Below, in pieces: positions 1 to 11,459 of a stretch of 64,000 nt of DNA. Under the pieces are notes generated by a model. It was not told where the DNA came from and did no database searches. It saw nothing but the letters and a program-made list of their open reading frames with translations. The DNA lies in NCBI GenBank assembly GCA_043228905.1, contig JBHGNT010000012.1, forward strand, positions 8,990,001 through 9,054,000. The letters run 5' to 3'. Each line of letters opens with the position of its first letter. Within the stretch, counting starts at the first letter, position 1. This DNA comes from Azolla caroliniana (lineage: Eukaryota > Polypodiophyta). The position numbers were made by a program, and so were the translations under genes.

Positions 1-97
1 TCATAAATTATCGTATCGCGCATCTCCAAATGCCGTCTGAGCCTTAGTGATATAGAGTGCCGGTAAAAAGGCAAAAATTGCGGCTTTGTACCGCCAA

Positions 98-1310
98 TCA
101 GTTCTTGGCGTCTAACGTTAGATGTTTGGGTGGGATGCCAGTGCCAAGGAAATGTGTCATGTCCATAATCCAAGCGTCTTCGTGATCTGTGGGCAGGGTT
201 GCAATCATATTCACGGCTGGTGCTTTGCCGCGATTGTTCGTCGGACATTGCGTCACGAAATGGCCTGGTTGATTACAATTGAAGCAGGTTAGAGTGGCGG
301 AGTTGTTGGGCTCTCCTTTCTCGAATTGAGGTTGCGCTAGGTTGCGAGGTAGATCTTCTCGAGCCGGTGGGGGATAGGACTTTGGAGAGTTGTTACGAGA
401 CTCAGCTTGAGGAGGCTGCCGATTATCATTGTGCGGACTGTCGCGACGACTATTTTCGAAGGATCATTGGTTATTCCCGAAATGCAGGATGCCGCGATGA
501 TGAGGTGGAGGATGTTGGTCATGTCGTGGGTACCGGGTGTCGGGACAGTCCTCACAGTAATAGGGGTCCTCCTAATAATAGTGTTCATCACGGTAGAAGC
601 GTGGCCAATAGTATGGTGGCTACCAGTGAAAGTGATCCGGTTCGGGGTGGTATCCATCGTGGTGGTGAAGCCAATCATCCTCCCAGGATCGTTCAACGTC
701 TCTGTTCCGTAATGGGGGTCGCTCCTCCAGTTGTGAACGATCGTGGTGTGGCTCGATTTGTTGTACAAGGACCGAGTTCGTACGATTGAGCATGTTATAC
801 TCACATTGCTCAACTGTATGCGCTCTGGAACGGCAGATGGGGCATTCTGATCAGAGAGGGCAATCGATCGCCGAGTTACCGAACTTGGTAGACGTCGTGC
901 ATTGCAGTGCTTGCCAAAACTGGGTCTCCTCTATTGTTGGCAAGGAGATTTGGAGCGTGCCCATGGAGAAAGAATTATTGTGATGAGCCTTATCTAAAGC
1001 AATAGCACAAGCACGAGCGAACACTTGCTTGATAGTGTGTTGGGAGAAATCTATGAGGGCCAACGTCGTGCTCAGTGACTCCTGGAGTCCAGCAAGGAAT
1101 GTATCATTTAAATGGCTAGCGGACACATCATGTGCGAGTTGCCGGTAGAGGGCTTGGAAACGGATGGTAAACTGAGAAACTGTTTCATTGGGTCCCTATG
1201 CAATGGTATAGAATTGGCTTTCCCCATGGAGAGAAAAGAGCGGATGTGAGCTTCCGCGTCGGAGTGGTACGACATTGCGTTGAGATCTGAATCATTCGGC
1301 AGGGCCGGGG
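98..1310 (-). pseudogene. Ty3/gypsy gag fragment (element G1)
   Basis: Minus-strand Gag of a gypsy retrotransposon: capsid-like region followed by a nucleocapsid zinc knuckle. The knuckle at 245-286 reads C-F-N-C-N-Q-P-G-H-F-V-T-Q-C, a perfect CX2CX4HX4C, and is followed by a stop at about 98. Upstream, 851-1200 encodes ETVSQFTIRF...LNDTFLAGLQ, typical of the second half of a retrotransposon Gag. The same order (LNDTFL, SMSMTSLQ-like, LPT.EE..F.QA.QCTT) is found in G2 near 6600-6850, so G1 and G2 are one family in the same orientation. Reading frames change between blocks, so it is a broken copy. Pol would lie left of the window. Family call is confident; the start is not resolved. Confidence 0.75.
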
Positions 1311-2099
1311 AGGGGTTGAACTCGGCTTGAAGAGAGACTGTCGGTGGACTCGCAGGAGTGACGAGTTCGGGGTTGGTGCATGATTGTGTATCGGGGATGA
1401 TTTGTGAGTGTTGTGATTCTGGGGTTTCGGGGTTTCGGGTGATGAGTGTTGAGTGATTGTAGAGTCAGTGGTATCCCCAGCTGGCTCGGCACGGTAGGAG
1501 GAGGGCCAAGAGTGGGTAAGGTGATTGGGCGTCGTACTGGCGACTGGGGGCGTCCACCGACGTTTGTTCGTTGTGATGCACAACGTGAACCAAGCATGCC
1601 GAATTGTGTTGACTCCCTCTTCAATACGTGGTGGACACAACAAAAATACGTGTAGGATTGCTATGCAACCCGTTCGTGTAACGAACGGCCAGCATACTCA
1701 GACATAAACAAGACCTCAATACAATAATGTGGAAATTCGTAATGATCTTAACACAAAGCAGAGTATTTACCCAAATTTGTATATATATTACGATTCAAAA
1801 GAAAACATAGTACACAGCTCACGGCCGGAATTATGACAAATGTAATTATAGTTATGTATCAGAATCTGCTATCTCAGCTAACAATCTCTTTTTCCTCCCT
1901 TGTCTACGTTTTGCTCCATGTTCTTTATAGTTCTTTTCTTCTTCTTGCTCGGCGGGCTTTATTCTTCCCTCATTTTCAGCTGCATGTATTACGGCTAGCT
2001 GTGTTCTTCGTTAACTTCTTGATTTCGGTTGCCTTTACCTACTTCGCCTACCTTTGGGTTCGTTTCATACTTAATTTACAAAATTGGCCCACGAACAAT
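1311..2099. other. Region between G1 and G2 without a recognised gene
   Basis: Should contain the G1 leader and 5' LTR (it lies upstream of G1 gag on the minus strand) and the 3' end of G2. I could not find a matching LTR pair, primer site or polypurine tract. The right half (1830-2060) is T/C-rich and encodes only a hydrophobic low-complexity ORF with no support. Confidence 0.4.
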
Positions 2100-3300
2100 A
2101 GTTCATAAACGTGGATCGGCATATCCTCTTGTCGTTCTTCATCATCGGCTACTACACTATCTTCTTTGCAGGAATCTGAGAGCCGAAGTCATATGTGTGC
2201 TTCTCTATTGCTGTTCATGATCCAATAGGGACCAGTTCATCTAAACCGTAATTTCCCTGGCATAGACCCCATTTTAGTTTAAAATACCAACACTAGTTTG
2301 CCGATGTCATAGAGATTCTCCTTTCCTTGTTGGAGTTGATTGACAAAGGCTTTTGTTTTCCTTTGTTTATGTTCTAAATGCCATATCGACTATAGCCAAC
2401 TTTCTTCTAATGTGAGAAGTTGCTCTTTTTCGAATTCTTTCTGGATGTTCCTCATCCAATCCCTCTGCCACCCGCACTCTTAAACTCGAGATTTGGAATT
2501 CAATTGGTATGACTGCCTCTAATTCGAAAACCATCTGAAATGGAGTCAATCGAGTCATAGTTTTGTAGGTTGTTTGATATGCCAATAATGTACTATGCAG
2601 TTTTCAATCCTAGTCCATGCGATTGTCATTGATAATTTTTCTTTAAAATCATTTGAATTGTCCTATTGGTCGATTTTGCTAATCCATTTGCCTATGGATA
2701 ATAAGGTGTACTCTTCTTGTGCACTACTGCATAACAATTTGTCAATTCATAAATTACTTTATTAATGAAATGAGTATCGTGATCGCTTACTAGTTCTATT
2801 AAACAGTCAAATCTACACCAAATGTATTCATATAGAAATGTGGCAGTTGATGCTGTCGTATTATCTCGGAGAGGCTTTGCTTCGACCCACTTGGTACAAT
2901 AGTCAATGGTGATTATAACATACCAATTACCAGTTTTTGCTGCTGCCGACTTAAATGGCCCGATAAAGTCTAGACCCCATTTTTGAAATAGTTCGAATGG
3001 TAAGACTAGTTGATGAGGCATTTGATCCTTTTCATTTGGTTGACCATATTGTTCATAGTACTTTACCGCTTCCTTCATAGTCGTAGGCCACCACAGCCCA
3101 CTATTCCATATTTTCCAAGCTGTTGTTTCTCCTACATAATGTCCGCCGACAAGTCCACTATGGGCCTCGCGTAAATGGGTTTCTTTTTCGAATTGTCTAA
3201 CCCCTCGTCACCACATTCCATCAGCTCCCTTATGATACAATGTTTCCTTCATCAAACATAAATTCTGACTTCGAACAACCAATCGTTTTCTTTCATCTGG
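2100..3300 (-). pseudogene. G2 integrase region of gypsy pol
   Basis: Minus-strand integrase, which would join retrotransposon DNA to the genome. Visible in order: a zinc-binding-like stretch with paired histidines (HLREAHSGLVGGH, about 3150-3190), but no clear CC pair; the catalytic core with WGLDFIGPF (first Asp) and SDHDTHFINKV (second Asp); then NGLAKSTNRTIQ near 2640-2700, where the third catalytic residue should be Glu and is Lys. The C-terminal strand MPGKLRFR.TGPYWI is at about 2230-2290. Stops and frame changes split it. It sits directly after RNase H, the usual gypsy order. Confidence 0.8.
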
Positions 3301-3435
3301 TGACATGCCTTCTACTGGTAAGCCCGTACTTAGGAATGTAATCATCTCTGTAATCCATAAATCTACATATAGTTTATCTACTTCTGTTGAATTAATAGCG
3401 TCTACTCTGAAGAGTTGGGCATCTGGAAAATCGCC

Positions 3436-4176
3436 TCAACCACCCCCACCCAGTTCTCCAGACTCTAATAGACTTAAATAGTCCGCTACTGCATGTTGCA
3501 CTCTAGTGCAATGAATGATGTGGAACTTGAACTCCTGTAAGAGAAGCGCCCATCTTGCTAATTTCCCAGTTAAAGATTGCTTTGACACTAGGTAAAGTAA
3601 AGCTGAATGATCAACATGAAATGTGAATTTTCGCCCGAGAAGATTGTGTTGAAACTTATTAACCCTATAGATCATGGCCAGAGCTTCTCGTTCTGTCGTT
3701 TAATAATTCTGCTCAGCCGTTGATAGCTTACGAGTTGCATAGTAAATTGGTTGATACCAATTGGGCTCTAATAATTGCATTACTGCACTTCCAATTCCTA
3801 TATCTGAGGCATCGAGAAAGACATGAAAGCATTTTGCCCAAACTAGTGGTTGCACAACCGGAACTTGAGACAACATTTGCTTTAATGAATCATAAGCATC
3901 TTGTTCAATAGTTGTCCATTGATATGGAGTTCGATAGATCATCGTGTGTAATGGTGTGGCTACATCAACCAAGTAGTGTATCATTTGACTATGCCATCGA
4001 ATTTGAACTACGAATCTAATTAATGCTTTAGTAGTAGTCGGAGGCAGTGCTTCCCTAATTGCTTTTACTTTGTCAGGATCGACAACAATGTCGTCCCGAC
4101 TGATAATGTGACCCAATAATGTTCCATTGGTTACCCCAAATGCACATTTGGTTGGATTCAAACTTAACAGAGCCAT
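3436..4176 (-). pseudogene. G2 RNase H and RT connection domain
   Basis: Minus strand. The segment 3700-4176 carries the RT thumb/connection (NPTKCAFGV, LLGHIIS) and the start of RNase H (FHVFLDASDIGIGSAVMQL, with the catalytic Asp in DASD). A stop at the YATRKLSTAEQNY junction separates it from 3436-3690, which continues RNase H (FHVDHSALLYLV, LTGKLARWALLLQEF, and VADYLSLLE where canonical elements have VADYLSRLE). This gives typical Ty3/gypsy RT-RNase H-integrase order. It is inactive because of the stop and neighbouring frameshifts. Confidence 0.85.
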
Positions 4177-4199
4177 CCGACATTTCTCTAAACAGAGTC

Positions 4200-4720
4200 G
4201 TAAATGTTCTATATGATCATTTTTGGTACTATAAATAGAAAATCATCCAGATATACCTACACAAACACCGGAATGTAGTGTGAAAATATTTCGACTATGT
4301 TTCTCAGAAATGTTGCTAGCGTCGTCTTTAGTTCAAACATCATGACTATTGTGTCAAAAACACCCTATTCGATGACAAATGTTGTCTTCTCTTGATCATC
4401 CGGATGCATTCGAATCTGGTTGTAGCCGCTAAACCGTCCAAGAAACTATAGATCTCGTGTCTGACAACCGCATCGAGGACTCCATCCATAAAAGGGAACG
4501 GGAATGCATCAGTCACCATTGCCAAATTCAGTTCTCTATAGTTGACACATGCCCTAAATTTTCCATTTCTCGTGGGTACGGCGACTATTGGACTAAGCCA
4601 AGTAGCCTTTTTTATAGGCTTGATAAATCAGACTTTCAATAGTTTGTCGATATCTTCCTTAACTCAAATTGCGTAGTTAGGATTCAGGCGATATGGTTGT
4701 TGTTGCACTGGTTTGGCATC
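4200..4720 (-). pseudogene. G2 reverse transcriptase palm/fingers
   Basis: Minus strand. Reading frames show FIKPIKKATWLSPIVAVPTRNGKFRACVNYRELN (shown here as a family signature in two adjacent motifs: SPIVAVPTRNGKFR and ACVNYRELN), then FLDGFSGYNQIRMHPDDQEKT, and the catalytic box V-Y-L-D-D-F at 4243-4254 (YLDD intact). Stops are scattered and the MPFGL segment between these motifs is disrupted. RNA-dependent DNA polymerase of the G2 element. Confidence 0.8.
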
Positions 4721-5780
4721 CTTGTTAAGGTGAATTTGATGTTGATAGAATGTTGGATCCAACCTTTTCATGTCTTCAAAAGACCATGCAAATACATCTT
4801 TATATTGTCATAATAGATTTACTAGTGTTGTTTTATAGTTTGGCGACATATCCTTAGCTATGAGTACCGTCTTTTGCTCATTGTCGTCTCCTGCTATATT
4901 GAGCTCCTCCAGTGTTGAAGTTTTTACTCTTTGAGATACTTGCATCTCTCGTTCCATTGCTTCTTGCTGATATCGAAATTCTTACAAGGATTTAGGATCT
5001 TCTTGCTGATTCTGCTCTTTTGAACCAATATTTTCATTACTAATGTCAGAGGTGATGATTTCCACCACATCAATTTCGAACAATGGTACAATCTTTGGAT
5101 TTTCCTCTAGATATTGGTTCATTTCCTTGTCTTCTAACCCTCCATCATGTTTATTGATTCAGCATACAAGGGTACTAATTCCTTCTTGGTTAATATTTTC
5201 TCTTGAGTAGAAACTCGTTCTTTGGTCTTGCCTCTATGGAATGAAATGATATTTTTCTGCCAATTTTGCTTTATATTGGCTATTTTTGGCCATGGTCAGC
5301 CCAATAGTACTAGATATGCACCTGGTGCATCAAATTTTAGAACTACTACTGATATCTAGAATATATGGCCGCCAATTGACAACTCTAATTGTCAAATTAA
5401 CCCTAATGGTTTCAATGAACTTGTATCTGCCATTCTTAGCCAAAACGGGCATACTTCCTAATCTGTAATTCCTAGTCAATTACAAGTGTTTTTGTTTATG
5501 ACATTTACTCTTGGCCCACCGTCTACGATGCTATGGGGATCTCTTGGCCCCGTTTGACGACTTTTATTGAAGAACTGTGCTCATCTATGATTGTCGGTCC
5601 GTTGATCGGATTAGTAAAATTCATTGACACCCGGTCCAACTCTTTCTTTGTGATTATGTGGGCTACTTTCTCTGTAAATCAAGGCACTAATTTTAGTAAT
5701 CCCGCTAGTGGTAGTGTAATATCGCAATCTGCCAAAACTTGCCATGATTCATCCTCTATAGGTGATTGTGTTGTAATTTT
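4721..5780 (-). pseudogene. G2 protease and protease-RT linker
   Basis: Minus strand. An aspartic protease active-site-like motif V-D-G-G-P-R-V-N-V-I is encoded at about 5497-5526, where Ty3/gypsy elements usually have D-S/T-G. Downstream (about 5240-5400) come strands resembling PYILDIS and APGAYLVLLG.PW, the family-type ILG.PW end of the protease. The linker down to the RT is Glu/Lys-rich (EINEEN-type sequence, many stops). Cleaves Gag-Pol in active relatives; this copy is broken. Confidence 0.6.
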
Positions 5781-7373
5781 TTCTTGTCGCATTCCCGACT
5801 TTATGAGTGTGTCCTTTTGTTCATTATTCTCTTGCAACATTTGAGAGACATTATTGTTGTTGGCTCCATCGACCCATTGCTTAGCTTCCTTTTGAACTGC
5901 CTCCTATATTTCCCACTCGGACTGTTGGGTTTTCCTCCAAGTCGTCACTTGTACTTTTGCGGTTACCATATTTACAACTGGAGCCTTCCCTTTTTCCTTT
6001 GTCGGACACTGATTTGCATAGTGTTCATCTTTTCTACAGATATAGCAATTAGGTTCTGTCGGCCCATTAGCTTCTCCTTTCTCATAACGTGATTGCCGAA
6101 CATCTTGTGGCTCCAGATCATCTCGGGTTTTAGAATTATATTGAAATTGTCGAGATGCCTTGGGTCGCCTATTGTCGTCCTAGTGTTTGTCACTAAATCG
6201 ACTATTTGTTTCTCGATTTTCATCATCTCTCCTTTGGTCGTAGAATCGTGTGTCATTGTGATGTCGATGAACGTTATATGGACATCGATCATTTCTATCA
6301 TGTCTTAGTGAGTAATCATGCTCATATTTGTGACAATTATCCCTCCTGTAATCATCATAGCGATCATCCCTTCGATAGTCATCCTGCCGATTCCAATTCC
6401 GATCGGACTAGTAACGATCATAGTATCTTGGCCGATCGTCATCCCGAAACCGTTGCATTTGTCGATTTCTATCATGTTGGCAGGCATTATGTGATTCTAT
6501 CGGCCTTACGAGAGCCACAACTTCCTAGAGGACATTATTTTCGCACTGTTCGATTGTATGTGCCTTCGAATGGCAAATTGGACAATGTGTGCGTAATGTT
6601 CATTCCAATGTAGAATGCCCCAGATTTAATCATGTTGTGCATTGAATTGCTTGTCGGAACCTTAATTCTTCTGGAGTTGGTAATGATTTTTGTAATGATG
6701 TCATCGACATACTATGACTTGTTTGCATTTTATTCATTATGAGTGCTTTGTCAATCACCTGTTCTAGTGATTGTTCTTTAAAATTGAACAAGGCAAATGT
6801 TGTCCAAAGCGGCTCTCATAGTGCCGATAAGAAAGTGTCTTTCACATCTTCCTCTGGAAGGGGTCGTGCTAACTACCTCTAAAGGTTTTGAAACCGAATA
6901 ATAAATTGTGGAACAGTCTCCTAACCTTCTTGGTAAGCCGCATAGAATTGACTAATGATTTCCCTTTTTGGAACTTGTCTATTAAATAACCTGATAAATT
7001 TACTGGTTTATTTTTTAAATGATTCAAATTCACCTTCTTCATGCTGTGAGTACCAATTGGTCGATTTCCCAATGAGCGACAATCCGAATTCTGCGATCTT
7101 TGATTTGTCAGCATCTGCCTCTAACAATCGTTATGAGACATGGTTAGCTTGCCATATCGTAAGGAAAGCACACATGTGCGCTTCTGTGTCAACTTCATCA
7201 TTGTACTTAGGATAGGGATACGACATTGTATCCTCCTCAAAAAATTCTATCAACTTTCGTAGGTAATGGTGCTGGTCGGACAATTCCTTGTCCGAACTAT
7301 TGTCAGTGTATAAACTAGAGACTTCTCTTAATTCCTCTTCAACCTCTTGCTGAATTTGGTTGAAAAAATCCAA
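5781..7373 (-). pseudogene. G2 gag with CCHC zinc knuckle
   Basis: Minus-strand Gag. The N-terminal part (7131-7373) is acidic and leads into YPKYNDEVDTEAHMCAFL.IWQANHVS, a capsid motif; 6869-7114 continues with FGLSLIGKSTNWYSQHEEGEF in another frame; 6600-6850 has DTFLSAL..PLWTTFALF and SMSMTSLQKSLPTPEEL. The nucleocapsid knuckle at 6006-6047 reads C-Y-I-C-R-K-D-E-H-Y-A-N-Q-C (CX2CX4HX4C intact). Repetitive Arg/Asp/His/Tyr-rich coding lies between capsid and knuckle (6150-6480). Several frameshifts. Same family as G1. Confidence 0.8.
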
Positions 7374-8039
7374 ATTAGTCGAATTACCTTCTTCTACATG
7401 TTGGTTCTCTGATCTAGTGCGTGGTCTTCTGCTTCTTGTAGGTTGGTTTGTACTAGGTCAACTGGGTGACATCCATTCTCCTTGTTCTCTGTTCATAACA
7501 AATGTAACCGAGTGTGTCAAATTATTGTGTTTTCTTTGTCGACCGACACAAAGGGTCGGACATCTTAATCACTAGTCTTCCTATCAAGAAGATTGTGGTT
7601 GGAGATGGAATGGTTGTCGACTATGATAATTAATTACGCAAAACATCAGACAAATATTAATTACTCGGACTTCATTAATATAAATATGAAATATGAACTA
7701 GATCAACTGATAATTTATATATATAATCTGCGTAATAGAGAGATTAAACAAATCATATGACACAATGTAGACTCTTAACTATAAAAATTATATTAATAAT
7801 CAAAACACACCGATGTTGATAAAATGCTCTCAACCCCCTTTTTATAGGCGACCTGAGAGACTTTTCCAAGATAATACACTTGCTTGTTCGGCAAGAACCT
7901 ACAGTTACCTTAACTATTCTATTTTCTTAAATATTCCATTTCCTACTTGGAAAAAATTGTGGTTTTGTTACTTCATGTTGACAGTATATTTACTCTACGA
8001 CTCCGACCCCGATCCGACTCCGACTAGTGTAATTTAGCT
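7374..8039. other. G2 leader / boundary region without a gene
   Basis: Upstream of G2 gag on the minus strand, so it should hold the G2 leader and 5' LTR. The sequence 7600-7840 is very AT-rich. I found no second copy of it at the G2 3' end, so no LTR is called. The right boundary at about 8040 abuts the Copia-A remnant. Confidence 0.4.
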
Positions 8040-8400
8040 AGCCGACCGGGTAGCACACTGTCGAGCACAGAGGCCGAACACCAAGAAGTGGCTATTGCAA
8101 CATGCGAAGACATATGTTTCAAGAGGCTCTTGAAGGATCTGCATGTGGAGGTGTCTGAACTGACAATGATGTAGTATGACAACCTCAGCAACATCCAACT
8201 TGTAAAGAACCCTGTTCTCCATGTCTGGACCAAGCACATTGAGATGCACTATCATTTTATCTGTGAGCGAGTTCTCTCAAGTGATGTGGAATTGCGATAT
8301 GTTCCGCCTGATTGGTAGGTAGCTGACATCTTCACCAAAGCTCTCGATTTGGACAAGTTGCGGCAATTCTTGAGCATGCTGGTATACAACACCTCAACAT
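8040..8400 (+). pseudogene. Copia-A RNase H C-terminus
   Basis: Plus-strand end of a Ty1/copia polyprotein. The frame gives SSTEAEHQEVAIATCEDICF, then LLKDLHVEVSELT, YDNLSNIQLVKNPVLHVWTK, HIEMHYHFICERV and VADIFTKALDLDKLRQFL: the classic copia RNase H tail (STEAEY, DN.SAI.L.KNP, RTKHIE..YHF, ADI.TK). Two stops are visible (after SELTMM and after VPPDW). Everything upstream of STEAE is missing, so the element is 5'-truncated at about 8040. The 3' continuation is interrupted by Copia-B at 8632. Confidence 0.85.
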
Positions 8401-8631
8401 GTTGAACTTCAGTTGGAGAAACAAGAGAGAGAGAGAGGGAGGGAGAGGGAGAGGGAGAGAGATGAAGTCCAAAAAACCTAATCAGATGAAGAATTAGATT
8501 TCGGGATGACTAAAGAAACCGAGGATGGATGCAGGGGGACTAGCCAAAAGAATGAGTTGGAACCAACTAAACAAGGAGAATGTAGAGCTGAAAAAGGCAA
8601 GGTAGGTGGTAAATTAAAGAAGGGCGGAGCT
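8401..8631 (+). other. Copia-A 3' untranslated region, first part
   Basis: Non-coding, purine-rich (a GAGAGG run at 8426-8462). It continues across the Copia-B insertion at 13175. The last five bases, GAGCT (8627-8631), are the left target-site duplication of Copia-B. Confidence 0.65.
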
Positions 8632-9237
8632 TGTGAAGAATAGCGCGGAATATCGCTCGGCCACAACCGAGTCTTGAATCACAGAAATGGGGATGAACGA
8701 GAGAGTACACAAAAATGACATAGGATGTTTACGTGGAAAACCCTAATAGGGAAAAACCACGGGAGCCAACGGACTCCAACTATCACTATATGTGAGGAAA
8801 TACAAAGTGGAGGCACAGGAGGCAACGACCTCATGCTCGTGATCTTCGCCAGACGGCGGTTACAACAGAGAGTGCTCGTAGCTACTTTCTCTCTCTCTAT
8901 CGCTCTCTATACAGTAGTTATACACATACAACAATATGTCAATCACAAAAATAACAACTCTCTCTAAAGTGATTGCCCTAAGTCATATTTATACTTATAT
9001 GAACTTAGGGCTATTTACAACCCTCAATAGGCTTGCTCAAGACATATTTACGAATATGCCTCTCTTCCGGTTCTCACCGGGTCTCCTCCGATTTCCAGAT
9101 CTCTTCCAGTTCTCACTGGGTCTCCTCCGATTTCCGGATCTCTTCCGGTTCTCACTGGGTCTCCTCCGGTTTCCGGTTCTCACAGAGTCCTCTTCATTCA
9201 TCATTGGGTCCCATCCGGAGAGACCGATTTCCCAACA
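8632..9237 (-). repeat. Copia-B 3' LTR
   Basis: 606-bp long terminal repeat, nearly the same as 12545-13174. On the minus strand it starts TGTTGGGAAATCGG and ends CTTCACA. It contains a TATA-like box inside a palindrome at 8975-9011. The CT microsatellite is short here (about 8888-8916) but long in the 5' LTR. The region 9060-9190 repeats the unit TTCCGGTTCTCA..GGGTCTCCTCCG two to three times. Confidence 0.93.
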
Positions 9238-9280
9238 ATCTCCCCCTATACTCCGGCATGGGATGTCTCGTCAGCCCGAT

Positions 9281-10520
9281 CTACTTTCGGCATGCGTCCA
9301 GCTTGTCGGTTTTCAACACCTTGGTCAGCGTATCCGACCTATTCTCCTCCGTGTGGATCTTCGCCAGCACGAACTCTTGATCTTCTACTCTCTCCCGAAT
9401 CCAGTAGTACCTCCACTGGATATGTTTCGTCCGGGAATGGTAAGCCGCGTTCTTTGCAAAGTGGATGGCGCTTTGACTATCACAGTAGAGTCGGTATTCC
9501 TCCTGTTGGATCCCTAGCTCTCCGATGAAGTACTTCATCTAGATTATCTCCTTGTCGGCTTCTACAGCTGCCATGTACTCCGCCTCCGTGGTTGACAATG
9601 CAACCGTCTTCCACAGCCTTGACTACCACGAAACAACTCCCCCTGCATAGGTCATGACATATCCAGACTACCGACATATCCGAATCCATGAATTCATCAA
9701 GTTGGGGTTTTCCAGAGCCAAACCAGAGGCACATACTCGTGGTGCCTTTCAAATACTGGAGTATCCACTTGACCGCGTTCTAGTGCTCTCTTCCGAGATC
9801 GCTCATGAACCGGCTCACCACTCTGACTGCATATCCGATATCCGGCCAGGTACATACCATCACGTACATCAAACTCCTGACGGCAGAGGCATATGGTATC
9901 TTCATCATATCCATCTTCTCCGCCTTTGTCCTCGAGCTTTGTTTTCTGGATAGCTTGCAGTTTCTCGGAAGTGTCGATCCAACCGGTTTCGCCTCTAACA
10001 TGTTGAACCGTTGAAGCACCTTTGTCACATACTTCTCCTGCGTCTTGTGGTAACCTTGATCATTCATGAAGGAGTCGAACTTCCAGTACCATTGTCGAGG
10101 AGCTTGCTTCAATCCGTATAGGCTCTTCTTCAGCCGACATACCAGGTCCTCCTTCCCTTTCTTCTTAAATCCTTCCGGTTGATGCATGTAGATCTCTTCT
10201 TCAAGGTCACCATGGAGGAATGCCGTCTTCACGTCTAGTTGCTCTACCTCGAGGTCCATGCTTGCCGCTATGCCCAATACCATCCGTATGGATGTCATCT
10301 TTACTACGAGGGCAAAGATCTCATCGAAGCCCACTCCTTTCTTGTGTTGGAAGCCCTTCACTACGATTTGGGCCTTATACCTTAGTGGATTTCCGGCATC
10401 TCCCGGTTTCAGCTTGTACAACCACTTGTTCTGGAGTGCTCTCTTCCCTTTCGTCAACTCTGTCAATTCATATGTGTGGTTCTCATGTAGGAAATCTATC
10501 TCAAACTGCTTGCCACTCAA
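9281..10520 (-). pseudogene. Copia-B reverse transcriptase and RNase H, RT active site deleted
   Basis: Minus strand. RT starts near HENHTYELTEL, then KGKRALQNKWLYKLK, YKAQIVVKGFQHKKG, LDVKTAFLHGDLEEEIYM and LKKSLYGLKQAPRQWY, all Ty1/copia hallmarks. At about 10033-10046 the frame jumps from FMNDQGYHKT directly to QEKYVTKVLQRFNM. The Copia-C protein (23800-24110) shows that roughly 80 residues, including the catalytic YVDD, normally lie between these motifs. The frame stays open across the join. RNase H follows, with YCDSQSAIHFAKNAAYHSRT and KIHTEENRSDTLTKVLKTDK (9281-9538). One or more frame breaks lie at 9540-9780. Confidence 0.88.
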
Positions 10521-10550
10521 CCACTTGTGGTTGTGGGTGTCTCTCTTTGC

Positions 10551-11450
10551 TTATTCGAAGCTTTCCGACTCCCCCTCATCGATTAGCAACACATGCTCTG
10601 CATCTGGAAATATATGGAGGGCTCTTCTCTCTCGGAGAGGATATCTCCGTCCTTGGTATCTGACTACCGGTTCCTGCATCTGTTCCAAATCCGAATCCAA
10701 TTCGGGATCTTGTCCGGTTCTGATATCTTCTTCTTCTTCTTCTTCTTCTTCTTCTTCTTCTTCTTCTTCTTCTTCTTCTTCTTCTTCGATCGGTTCGGTT
10801 TCTTGTCTAAATCCGGCCGGTTCGTCATGTGTCATCCGATTTTCAATCGGGTAGGTCCTTGTGTCCTCAGGCTGGTTTTCATTGGATGATGCGGAGTTGA
10901 TCATCTTCTTCTCCGACTCCCAGTCGGCAATGGTCCTATCTTCCATGAAGACTATGTCCCGACTCCGAAACACCTTCTTGTCGACCAGATCCCACACCTG
11001 ATAACTGAACTCATCATCGCCGTATCCAAGGAATATACATGGCCTGGACTTCGGATCCAGCTTTTCTCTCTTGTCCTTTGCAACATGCACATATGCAAGA
11101 CACCCGAACACCTTCAGGTGCCAGTAAGATACATCTTTACCGGTCCATACTTTCTAAGGTGACTCTCCTTCCAAGGGTGCTGAGTGTGATCTATTTATCA
11201 CATAGGTCATCGTCGACAGTGCCTCACCCCAAAACGTTTTGGGTAACTTTGCATGTGCTAGCATGCTCCGGACTCTCTCAATTATGGTCTGGTTCATCCT
11301 TTCGGCCAGTCCGTTTAGTTCCGGCGTCTTCGGCACAGTAAACTCAAGCCGAATTCCCTTCGATCGGTAGTACTCCTCAAATTGCCCCCGGTATTCTCCT
11401 ATGTTATCTGCTCGAACCGCCTTCAGCAGCAATTTGCATCCGGTTTATGT
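10551..11450 (-). pseudogene. Copia-B integrase (N-terminally deleted) with polyglutamate stretch
   Basis: Minus strand. The fragment begins LLKAVRADNIGEYRGQFEEY (second catalytic Asp region), continues PKTPELNGLAERMNQTIIE (contains the catalytic Glu) and ALSTMTYVINRSHSAPLEG, then FGCLAYVHVAKDKREKLDPK and PCIFLGYGDDEFSYQVWD. The HHCC zinc finger and first catalytic Asp are absent: the protease end (GDVLLTT) joins LLKAVRADN near 11436-11450. A (TTC)n tract at 10725-10787 encodes about 21 consecutive Glu on the minus strand in the hinge before RT. Confidence 0.85.
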
Positions 11451-11459
11451 TGTCAACAA

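Noticed and set aside
367-813. Overlapping ORFs of 100-158 codons on both strands near 340-810
   Set aside because: They are alternative frames of the Arg/Asp/His-rich linker of G1 gag; no independent domain is visible.
1833-2108. 91-codon hydrophobic ORF that looks like a small membrane protein
   Set aside because: The DNA is T/C-rich low complexity, there is no homologous pattern, and it lies opposite the G2 integrase C-terminal region.
10258-10854. 198-codon plus-strand ORF with a long serine run
   Set aside because: It is the opposite-strand shadow of the Copia-B RT/hinge; the serine run is the TTC tract that encodes Glu on the coding strand.
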